From NCBI GenBank assembly GCA_947627145.1, contig CANQUW010000008.1, positions 1 through 19,996 on the forward strand: a DNA stretch of 19,996 nt, given 5' to 3'. Below, one piece after another: positions 13,731-19,996 of this stretch; the first letter of the stretch is position 1; every line of letters begins with the position of its first letter. The notes under the pieces were generated by a model, which was given only the letters and a program-made list of their open reading frames with translations, had not been told where the DNA came from and searched no databases. The translations under genes and the position numbers were made by a program. The stretch comes from an uncultured Bacilli bacterium. GTDB lineage: Bacteria > Bacillota_I > Bacilli_A > RF39 > UBA660.

Positions 13731-16386
13731 GGATTAAACTTATTATGATAAAAATAATCCATCCTAAACATGATAATATAAATCCTTCTTTTAAGAATAG
13801 AGTTTTATAAATAAGTTTTATTTTATGTTTTCCTTTAGTTATGTTGGTTGCTAAGAAATATTTATTTTTAAAAGTATCTACTTTATTATTATCTATAAAT
13901 ACATTCCATCCTTTATTGTATAAAGTTTCAAAACTTAATACTCCATCTTTTTCTATATTTACTTCTCCTGATAAATAATTATCTTTATAATCTTTTAATT
14001 TAAAATTTGTTTTGTTTAAATTGTTTATATCATCTTTGTAATCATCTAATGATACAGAATAAAGTTTCATATTATCAAAAGTATATATTCCATATTTAGA
14101 TAATTCTATTTTTATATCATCAGTATAATTATTATAATAACCTAGATTAATTAAAACATCTTTATTATTTGTATTATAAATATAATTTTCATCATAAAAG
14201 TTTTCTGTTTTAGTAGTATTAGCAGTTGTTGCAGTTATAGTAAAGGCAGTGGAAGGTACATGCCATTTATTTTCAGCTTTATATTTATCTTTTTCTATAT
14301 CTCTATAAAATAATATATCAGCTTGTTCATCAAAACTAAATTCTTTATATTTAATATTATCTATTTTTAAATATAACTCTCCTGTTACTGGTTCTTTTAA
14401 TTTTATTGTAAATTTCTTTTTATCATCTACATTTAGAGTTATTTTTTTATTTGTATTAATTGATGATGTGTATTTTATTTCTTTTATTTTATCTAGTTCT
14501 ATATTTTTATTATTACAATTATCTGATACATAGTATTTTAATAAAGCATCTTCTTTTTGTAGGTCGGATAGTTTATTATAATCTTTTGTATTAATACATT
14601 TATTATAGTAAGTTATAAAACTTGTTGAATTATTATTTTTATAAATATAAGTATTTCCTATTTGTTTTATTAAAGTATATCCATATATATTTTTTGCTTG
14701 ATTAGAAATAAAATATTTTACTCCTAAAAGGGAATTTATTTTTACTCTATTATCAAATTCTTTTATATCGTAATTTACTTCTTTTTCTCTATTATTTAAA
14801 TCAGTTGCTAGTTCATTATAAAGATTAGAATTAATTGAGTAAAAATAATTTATAGAATTATAGTTATGATATAATCCTAAGTTCCATAATAGATCTCCTT
14901 CTTTTCCTATTTTATAGAATCCTTTATCAATACTTTTTATGTAATCAACTGCAGGTTTAAAATTATCATAAGTCCATGATACAGTGTTGTATGTTTCTTC
15001 TATATTATAATTTTCTACAAACTCTGATATATAATTTCCATAGTAAACATCATATAAATAAAAACTATTAAATAAGGTTCCTATAATTACTGTTATAGTT
15101 ATTAAATCTATAAATATATTTTTTCCTTTTATTATCAATTTATCTTTATATAAATATAAAAGTATTATTATTAAAAAAATAATTATAGTACCTAAAAAAG
15201 ATGATGTTTTTCCTGTATCAAGAATTATTATAAATAATAAATAGATTATTAAAATGAATAGATAACTTTTTATATTTATGTCTTTTAATTTTTTGGATAA
15301 TGTAGTTGATGTTAGGTATGCTAGTAAGAATGTTAACATAAAAACATATCTATTGTTTGGATAACTCATTCCTGAAATTATAAAAGATAAAGATGATGAT
15401 AAAAGTGGTAGACAAAGTATTAACATTAATATAAATATGGGTATATCTTTTTTCTTTTGTTTTATAAAAATTGATAAAGCAAATAATACGATTGGTGAGA
15501 TACTTATTATAGACCAATTATCAAAACCAGTTGAGAAGGTTCCGAATGACTTTATTAGATGTCTATAATAATTGATATCATAATAAAAGTTTGTTGTTTC
15601 AATATTTCTTGTTGAATTTATAAATTGATATATAGTTGGTAGTAAAATTACACTACACATAAGTATTCCTACTAATGCATATAGTAAAGCTTTTAATAAT
15701 GTTATAATTATTTTTTTATAATCGTTTTTATATTTATAAATAGAAAGTATTATTCCATAAATTCCTATTACTAAAGCATTCATATATCCAAAATAAAAGC
15801 TATTAAAGAACATTAAGAATACTGTAAAAATATAAAATATTTTTTTATCTTCATTTATAAACTTTTCTATTCCAATTAAAGTTAATGGGAATACTATCAT
15901 AGCATTTAAAAAATATGGATGTCTTATTGATGATATTAAAGCAAATCCAGAGAATGTATATATTATACTTCCTATTACAGATGCATTATTTAATTTATTT
16001 TTATATTTTGAATATAAAAGAAAAGATATTCCTACTAAATATAATCTTATTGGTATTAAAATAAAATATAAATACTTTAATAGATTGTTTGGTACTAGTA
16101 CACTAATGTATGAAAAAATATCTCCTATTATATAGTAAGCTAAATTACTAAACATATCTAAACCAAATCCTATATTCCAAGTAAAGGTATTTATAGATAA
16201 ATTTTGTAATAAATTTTTAAAATACTTTAAAGTTATAAAATGTTGATTTAGTCCATCTTGTACCCAAATAAAGTTCATATGTCTTTTTATAAAAAAGTTA
16301 CAAATAAAAGACATTATAATTATAAAACTTATAGTGTATTTTAAAAAGATTATAAAGTTTTTATTTTTTAATATTTTTTTTAACAT
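13708..16386 (-). CDS. YfhO-family polytopic membrane protein (GT-C fold)
   Basis: 892 residues. The N-terminal half carries about a dozen hydrophobic segments (first at about 11-32, last around 425-445). A large extracellular C-terminal part (about 460-865) follows, then a final membrane helix near 868-886 with a basic tail. After the first helix comes the loop FIWVQDGLNQHF (39-50) with Asp44, where GT-C enzymes keep an essential acidic residue, and then NIGFGLD (71-77). This is the YfhO pattern. In Bacillus subtilis and Listeria, YfhO-type proteins decorate lipoteichoic acid with sugars carried on undecaprenyl phosphate, so surface glycan modification is the likely role. The start is ATG at 16384-16386 with GAGG eight bases upstream. 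No CsbB-like partner is in the window. Confidence 0.88.
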   Translation of the reverse strand: MLKKILKNKNFIIFLKYTISFIIIMSFICNFFIKRHMNFIWVQDGLNQHFITLKYFKNLLQNLSINTFTWNIGFGLDMFSNLAYYIIGDIFSYISVLVPNNLLKYLYFILIPIRLYLVGISFLLYSKYKNKLNNASVIGSIIYTFSGFALISSIRHPYFLNAMIVFPLTLIGIEKFINEDKKIFYIFTVFLMFFNSFYFGYMNALVIGIYGIILSIYKYKNDYKKIIITLLKALLYALVGILMCSVILLPTIYQFINSTRNIETTNFYYDINYYRHLIKSFGTFSTGFDNWSIISISPIVLFALSIFIKQKKKDIPIFILMLILCLPLLSSSLSFIISGMSYPNNRYVFMLTFLLAYLTSTTLSKKLKDINIKSYLFILIIYLLFIIILDTGKTSSFLGTIIIFLIIILLYLYKDKLIIKGKNIFIDLITITVIIGTLFNSFYLYDVYYGNYISEFVENYNIEETYNTVSWTYDNFKPAVDYIKSIDKGFYKIGKEGDLLWNLGLYHNYNSINYFYSINSNLYNELATDLNNREKEVNYDIKEFDNRVKINSLLGVKYFISNQAKNIYGYTLIKQIGNTYIYKNNNSTSFITYYNKCINTKDYNKLSDLQKEDALLKYYVSDNCNNKNIELDKIKEIKYTSSINTNKKITLNVDDKKKFTIKLKEPVTGELYLKIDNIKYKEFSFDEQADILFYRDIEKDKYKAENKWHVPSTAFTITATTANTTKTENFYDENYIYNTNNKDVLINLGYYNNYTDDIKIELSKYGIYTFDNMKLYSVSLDDYKDDINNLNKTNFKLKDYKDNYLSGEVNIEKDGVLSFETLYNKGWNVFIDNNKVDTFKNKYFLATNITKGKHKIKLIYKTLFLKEGFILSCLGWIIFIIISLIQKKNCRK

Positions 16387-16415
16387 TTACTTCGCCTCTT
16401 TAAACATTCTTTTAT

Positions 16416-16444
16416 ATTATAACTCAAAATAGAAATAAAATCTA
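16416..16444 (-). promoter_or_regulatory. Promoter for the YfhO-family gene
   Basis: Perfect TATAAT (16416-16421) on the minus strand, with a weak TAGATT (16439-16444) 17 bases upstream. It lies between the cassette terminator and the YfhO start codon. Confidence 0.5.
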
Positions 16445-16449
16445 TTAAA

Positions 16450-16480
16450 GAAAAAATACTAGTAATTTTCTAGTATTTTT
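16450..16480 (-). terminator. Terminator of the accessory cassette
   Basis: AAAAATACTAG (16452-16462) pairs with CTAGTATTTTT (16470-16480) around a seven-base loop, with a T run on the minus strand after the stem. It lies 22 bases after the stop of the 30-codon gene. The hairpin is symmetrical enough to work in both directions. Confidence 0.8.
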
Positions 16481-16502
16481 CTTTATTCTGATTTCTAATG
16501 TT

Positions 16503-16595
16503 TTAGGCTTTTTTATTTTTTATTTTTTTCATAATTTTATTTATTGTTTTACTTATTTTATTATTTTCTTCTTTTATTTCTTTTTCTGTTTTCAT
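16503..16595 (-). CDS. Small lysine-rich peptide, 30 residues
   Basis: Unknown function. ATG at 16593-16595 overlaps the TGA of the 689-residue gene as ATGA. A near-ideal AAGGAG, six bases before the ATG, is encoded in the last codons of that gene. The peptide has 11 lysines and 4 glutamates; acidic residues are confined to the first ten positions. Ile7, Ile14 and Ile21 with Ile18 and Ile25 fall at heptad a and d positions, so it can form one amphipathic helix, either coiled coil or membrane-binding. The stop TAA (16503-16505) is followed by the cassette terminator. The site and overlap argue for real translation; length and low complexity argue for caution. Confidence 0.6.
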   Translation of the reverse strand: MKTEKEIKEENNKISKTINKIMKKIKNKKA

Positions 16596-18661
16596 TTTGA
16601 TCTCCTTATTTTAGAATTATCGATATTATTATCTTTTAAAATTTGTTCTATTTCTTCTAACTCTTTTGTAAAATCGATACTTGGACTTTGATTTCTATTT
16701 CTTTTAGTTTTACATTCTTTAACTTTTTTCTGCTCTTCTACAATACTTTTATAAAGTGAAAGATACAAATTATTTTTTATCATTAAATCTTGTTCTTGAT
16801 TAATTGTTTCTTTTATATCATTTAAAATATTATCCATTATTTTTTTAGAAAATAGTTTTGTTTTTAGAGGAGTGTGATGACCATAGTTCCCTACTCTATT
16901 ATTTTCAAATCGTGTAATTACCTTATTTAATAAACTTGGATTCTTTGTATTTTTAAACTCTTCTACCATTTCTTGTATTTTTGAAAGCTCTGATTTACCA
17001 ACTTTTTCTCTATTAATTTTTACTATAGGGATATTAAAATTTTGTGCTGCTTTTATACTTTCATTCCATTGTTTTTCTTGTAATGCTTTTTGTTTTTTTA
17101 AATAATTCAATTGTTTTGGTTTATTTTTATACTTTTCAAACATTAAATTAAAATCTTCATATTCTTCAATAAAGACAATGTAATCTGGATTTTTTTTATA
17201 AAATTTTGGATTACTACTTAAGTCTCTTCTTTCATATACTAATTCATTATAATCTCCTCTAGTATTATCAAGCATTTTGTCAGCATTCATATATTTTTGA
17301 ATTCTATTGTTAGTTAAATTAAAATTTTTACTATCTGGTGTTGAATTTATATCAGAACTGCCACTAAGTAAAAGCATATTATCACTCATTGTTGAAAATC
17401 CAAAAATAATATTTTTTACTGTAGCCATTGAAAGATTTGTATTTCCAATTAAACTACAGCAATTGCCATGAGAACGTATTTGAGGAGAATTCCAATACTC
17501 AAAATAGTTTTCTTGATTTTTAAAATTAGATTGATAAGCACCTATTGCGGTAACTATCATTTTGAAATCTGTTCCAGCATCATATACTTTTACTCCATTA
17601 ACTTCAGTATATGACTTATTATCACATTTATATATTTGTCTATTTAAATCATGAGCAAATGTTTTTCTTAAATCATTTTCAAATACAATACTTCTTCTAA
17701 AATCTTTTTCAGGTTTCATGATATTTGTAAATTCATCGTATAACTCAATAAGTACATCAGGATTAGTTTCATTTATTATTTGGTATATAGCTATATACAT
17801 TTCAAAAACATCTTTATTTTCTTTTGTGATTTTTATACCGTTTATATTAAATCTTTCACAAATTTCTTTTGCATTATTTGAACCTATACCATAAGCTGTA
17901 GCTAGTATAGCAAATTTTAAATACTTTATATTTTTTTCTTGTCTTGCTTTTTTCATTCCTTCTTCTAATTCAATATTATCAATTGTATCTTGTTTTCCAA
18001 AATTAGTCATTTCATTATAATTTGGAATAGTATGTTGTATTGATGAAGTACATAAATATAATAAAGTATCTATCTCTTTTTCATTCAATTCATAACCATT
18101 ACTAACTAAACTTTCTATTTCATTTAATAAATCATCATATATATGAAATTGATTTTGCCAAGCTGTATCTAAAGAAACATATCCAATTTTTTTTAAAATT
18201 TTATCTATATAAGGGTTATAATAATCAGTTAATTTTTGTAATCTTAAATACATTTTTTTAAATACTTTAAGCATAGAATCAGATAAAGATAATATTTGAT
18301 CTTGTATATCAGAATCTGTTGTTATCATATCCATAATGTTATCTAAAAATTCATATTTTTCATTTAATATTTTAAAATTAATTGTTTCATCTATTTCAAT
18401 ATTTTTTTCTTTTAATTTTAAATATTTATTTTTTTCATATTCTGATAAATTTAAATCTTTTTTTAATTCTTGTACTTTATCATAATTGTTACACCATTGT
18501 GCTAAATATATTTTATCATTTATATCATCAAGTCTATCTAAATATTTATCAATATCTTTATAAATGTTTATTGATACACCATAGTATTCATCCATTTCTG
18601 AACTCTCATTGTTTATAATTTCATGAATAATTTTACTCATTTCTAATTGAGATTGTTTCAT
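16592..18661 (-). CDS. Large protein of unknown function, cassette gene 3
   Basis: 689 residues; I cannot assign a named family. There is no signal peptide or membrane segment, so it is probably cytoplasmic. Residues 1-180 are helical, charged and Leu/Ile/Lys-rich. Residues 360-600 look like the conserved core, rich in Gly, Ser, Asn and charged residues: GTDFKMIVTA (363-372), RSHGNCCSLIGN (396-407), NIIFGFS (417-423), LLLSGSSDINS (430-440), NELVYERRD (472-480), NPDYIVFIEE (491-500), WNESIKAA (532-539), PIVKINREKVGKSE (545-558) and ITRFENNR (582-589). From memory, blocks like these occur in uncharacterised proteins of gut Bacillota. The C-terminus is basic (KTKRNRN, IRRSK). The start is ATG at 18661, seven bases after AGGAGG. 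It is the third gene of the cassette, 35 bases after the ASCH gene. Confidence 0.8.
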   Translation of the reverse strand: MKQSQLEMSKIIHEIINNESSEMDEYYGVSINIYKDIDKYLDRLDDINDKIYLAQWCNNYDKVQELKKDLNLSEYEKNKYLKLKEKNIEIDETINFKILNEKYEFLDNIMDMITTDSDIQDQILSLSDSMLKVFKKMYLRLQKLTDYYNPYIDKILKKIGYVSLDTAWQNQFHIYDDLLNEIESLVSNGYELNEKEIDTLLYLCTSSIQHTIPNYNEMTNFGKQDTIDNIELEEGMKKARQEKNIKYLKFAILATAYGIGSNNAKEICERFNINGIKITKENKDVFEMYIAIYQIINETNPDVLIELYDEFTNIMKPEKDFRRSIVFENDLRKTFAHDLNRQIYKCDNKSYTEVNGVKVYDAGTDFKMIVTAIGAYQSNFKNQENYFEYWNSPQIRSHGNCCSLIGNTNLSMATVKNIIFGFSTMSDNMLLLSGSSDINSTPDSKNFNLTNNRIQKYMNADKMLDNTRGDYNELVYERRDLSSNPKFYKKNPDYIVFIEEYEDFNLMFEKYKNKPKQLNYLKKQKALQEKQWNESIKAAQNFNIPIVKINREKVGKSELSKIQEMVEEFKNTKNPSLLNKVITRFENNRVGNYGHHTPLKTKLFSKKIMDNILNDIKETINQEQDLMIKNNLYLSLYKSIVEEQKKVKECKTKRNRNQSPSIDFTKELEEIEQILKDNNIDNSKIRRSK

Positions 18662-18696
18662 ATGAATTCCTCCTATGATAAATTATATCATATATT

Positions 18697-19023
18697 TTAT
18701 AATTTCTTAATTTTAATTCCTAAAACTCCATATTTCTCTTCTTGTTCTTTTGTATATATTGAATACATACCTTTTAATTTTTCTTCTAATTGATTACCAC
18801 TATAGCCTAGTCTTTCTAATAATTCTTTAAAATTAGGATATTGATATAAATCTTGTACTTCTACTTTTATTTTTTCAGTTAGCTCCGGTAGTTTTGAAAA
18901 TTCTATAGTATCTTTTATTTTTATTTGTTTTCTTTTATCATCAAATAATCTAAATTCCACCTCTTTAGTGCCATCTTTTATTTCATTAAATGGTCTTTCT
19001 AATAATTTCATTTTATGTTCCAT
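18697..19023 (-). CDS. ASCH-domain protein
   Basis: 108 residues. The opening MKLLERPFNEIKDGTK, followed by EVEFRLFDDKRKQIKIKDTIEF, is the usual ASCH core: a strand, a helix with the GTK turn, then a strand carrying Glu and Arg. The middle (VEVQDLYQYPNFKELLERLG) and the end (YGVLGIKIKKL) also fit. ASCH domains bind RNA or modified nucleosides; some, such as YqfB, are amidohydrolases acting on N4-acetylcytidine. The visible residues do not settle which applies here. The start is ATG at 19021-19023 with GGAGG seven bases upstream. It lies 25 bases after the kinase gene and 35 before the 689-residue gene, so all three are probably cotranscribed. Confidence 0.8.
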   Translation of the reverse strand: MEHKMKLLERPFNEIKDGTKEVEFRLFDDKRKQIKIKDTIEFSKLPELTEKIKVEVQDLYQYPNFKELLERLGYSGNQLEEKLKGMYSIYTKEQEEKYGVLGIKIKKL

Positions 19024-19048
19024 TTTCTTTCCTCCATATTTAATTTTA

Positions 19049-19822
19049 TTAATATATTTCCATCATCAATAAATAATAATCTATTTTATCTCTTTCAGGT
19101 ATTATATTTAATTCTTCATAAAATTTTTCAATATATTTTTTTCCATAATTTCTTTTAATTGATTTTTCACAGATGGCAAGATCAAACCATTTATCTGCAA
19201 TACCACATTCACCTACGTCAACAAATCCAACACATTTATCTTCTTTTGCAAAAATATTTGGTAAACTTATATCTCCATATGAAAAACATAATTCATCATT
19301 AAATTTATTATCTTTTAAAAATTTAAGAATATTTTTTATACTTCCATATTTTTTTAAAATTTCTTCATTTAAATCTTGTTCACGTATTAAATTATTATTA
19401 ACATTATTTTCTACTACTGATAATTTATAATCAATAGAAACATCAAATGGACAACCTTTTATATCTATAGAATATATTTGTTTGAATGCATCTACAATTG
19501 CTTTTATTCCTATTTCTGGATTAGATATATAATAATCAGAACATGTCATTTCTCCAGCTACTGACTCAGTTATTAAATATTCATTATCATTCGATACATC
19601 ATATAAAACTATTTTAGGTACTTTTAATTTTCCTTCTAACCATTTAAGTTTTTTATATTCTAATGTAAGCATACCTTTTTTAGCTATTTTTAAAAAGTAT
19701 TCTTTATTTTCTTTTTTAATTTTAAATACTTGTGAATCAGAACAACCAATACTAATTTCTTCTAAACTACAATTATCAATAAACTTTAAAATTTTTTCTG
19801 TTAATTCATACTTGATTTTCAT
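19049..19822 (-). CDS. APH(3')-like aminoglycoside phosphotransferase homologue with altered HGD motif
   Basis: 257 residues, full length (APH(3')-IIIa has 264). It follows that enzyme along its length: the nucleotide-binding Lys45 in YFLKIAK, WLEGKLKVPK (61-70), the catalytic loop YGDISLPNIF (182-191) and the metal-binding Asp202 in GFVDVGECGIADKWFDLA. Asp184 (base) and Asn189 are kept, but the first residue of the usual HGD is Tyr182, encoded TAT. If active it would phosphorylate a hydroxyl group using a nucleoside triphosphate. Whether that is an aminoglycoside is not shown, and many chromosomal relatives act on other substrates. The start is ATG at 19820-19822, seven bases after AAGGAG. 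It is the first gene of the cassette. Confidence 0.88.
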   Translation of the reverse strand: MKIKYELTEKILKFIDNCSLEEISIGCSDSQVFKIKKENKEYFLKIAKKGMLTLEYKKLKWLEGKLKVPKIVLYDVSNDNEYLITESVAGEMTCSDYYISNPEIGIKAIVDAFKQIYSIDIKGCPFDVSIDYKLSVVENNVNNNLIREQDLNEEILKKYGSIKNILKFLKDNKFNDELCFSYGDISLPNIFAKEDKCVGFVDVGECGIADKWFDLAICEKSIKRNYGKKYIEKFYEELNIIPERDKIDYYLLMMEIY

Positions 19823-19848
19823 ATTTAGACTCCTTACATTATTTAATT

Positions 19849-19877
19849 ATTATAAAATAAAAATCAACCTATTGAAA
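19849..19877 (-). promoter_or_regulatory. Possible promoter for the accessory cassette
   Basis: Perfect TATAAT (19849-19854) on the minus strand with TTTCAA (19872-19877) 17 bases upstream, about 27 bases before the kinase start codon. The -35 is weak, and AT-rich sequence makes chance -10 matches common. Confidence 0.45.
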
Positions 19878-19896
19878 GATTGAAATGTATATAGAT

Positions 19897-19912
19897 ATCG
19901 AAAAGTTTCGAT
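19897..19912. repeat. Short perfect inverted repeat
   Basis: ATCGAAA and TTTCGAT with two bases between. It overlaps the stop codon of the gene at the right edge and lies 20 bases upstream of the cassette -35. On the plus strand it is followed by a T run, but no plus-strand gene ends here; on the minus strand no T run follows. It could be an operator or a weak 3' hairpin. Confidence 0.4.
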
Positions 19913-19996
19913 TATTTTTTATGGTGCCATTGGGAAAGGTATCTACAACTTTTTCCAAAAAAGATTATTATAGCACCAACCATTAATATAATTATA
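19912..19996 (-). CDS. 3' end of a probable membrane protein gene (cut by right edge)
   Basis: Twenty-seven codons are open from the right edge to a TAA at 19912-19914 on the minus strand. They encode a hydrophobic stretch IIILMVGAIIIFFG followed by KSCRYLSQWHHKK, the usual look of a last membrane helix with a basic cytoplasmic tail. No ribosome-binding site precedes the ATG inside this stretch, so it is more likely the end of a longer gene. Family not determinable. It is separated from the cassette by 89 bases holding the inverted repeat and the cassette promoter. Confidence 0.5.
   Translation of the reverse strand, partial: IIILMVGAIIIFFGKSCRYLSQWHHKK

Noticed and set aside
16387..16502. 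Gap between YfhO and the 30-codon gene searched for a further small gene or RNA.
   Set aside because: Holds only the cassette terminator and the YfhO promoter.
13708..19822. Possibility that the region is a prophage or transposon, given the accessory cassette.
   Set aside because: No integrase, transposase, phage structural gene, terminal repeat or attachment-site-like duplication is visible; the tRNA lies about 11 kb away with no repeated 3' end seen.
19922..19977. Apparent nested inverted repeats (TGGTGC/GCACCA, and TTGGGAAAGG/CTTTTTCCAA on the plus strand) and an extended -10-like TGCTATAAT on the minus strand.
   Set aside because: The whole stretch is an open frame on the minus strand with a typical membrane-helix end; the -10-like sequence falls in Ala-Ile-Ile codons and no -35 is visible. 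The pairing is best explained by coding sequence.
1..19996. CRISPR array or clustered direct repeats.
   Set aside because: No regularly spaced direct repeats seen on either strand; the only repetitive DNA is the codon-level repetition of the Pro/Gln-rich gene.

Overview
The window is a very AT-rich stretch of bacterial chromosome. Ribosome-binding sites are strong (GGAGG-type) and genes are tightly packed. TGA is used as a stop codon (the ends of purF and of the 689-residue gene), so the standard bacterial code applies rather than the Mycoplasma code. The gene content points to a strictly anaerobic, low-GC Bacillota, probably a gut Bacilli lineage near RF39/Erysipelotrichales. Pointers are CdaA-type diadenylate cyclase, an archaeal-type prolyl-tRNA synthetase, a desulfoferrodoxin-like superoxide reductase, L-lactate dehydrogenase, RNase R and a YfhO-family membrane protein. 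The lineage is an inference from gene content and composition.

Layout. Positions 1-1441 (minus): the start of cdaA, which runs off the left edge, and upstream of it a membrane-anchored Pro/Gln-rich protein; each has its own promoter. Positions 1613-3040 (plus): proS. Positions 3053-9538 (minus): a run of mostly housekeeping genes, namely a glycosyltransferase/methyltransferase fusion, a P-loop nucleotide-kinase-like protein, tRNA-Thr(CGT), RNase R, lactate dehydrogenase, and an MBL-fold/DUF3006 pair. A compact divergent promoter region follows at 9580-9641. Positions 9665-13705 (plus): a flavin dehydrogenase coupled to superoxide reductase, then purF coupled to an ADP-ribosylglycohydrolase. 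Positions 13708-16386 (minus): a large YfhO membrane protein.

Positions 16503-19822 (minus) hold the most accessory-looking part. It is a four-gene cassette with one promoter and one terminator: an APH(3')-like kinase with an altered catalytic motif, an ASCH-domain protein, a 689-residue protein I cannot assign, and a 30-codon lysine-rich peptide gene that overlaps the end of the 689-residue gene by four bases. The last 85 bases contain the 3' end of another minus-strand gene, probably a membrane protein.

Two structural themes stand out. First, almost every transcription unit ends with its stop codon inside the terminator hairpin (eight stop codons associated with seven hairpins), which suggests that RNA polymerase runs free of the trailing ribosome. 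Second, an ADP-ribosylglycohydrolase lies about 3 kb from an unknown protein with conserved-looking blocks that faintly recall ADP-ribosyltransferases. That link is speculative but testable.
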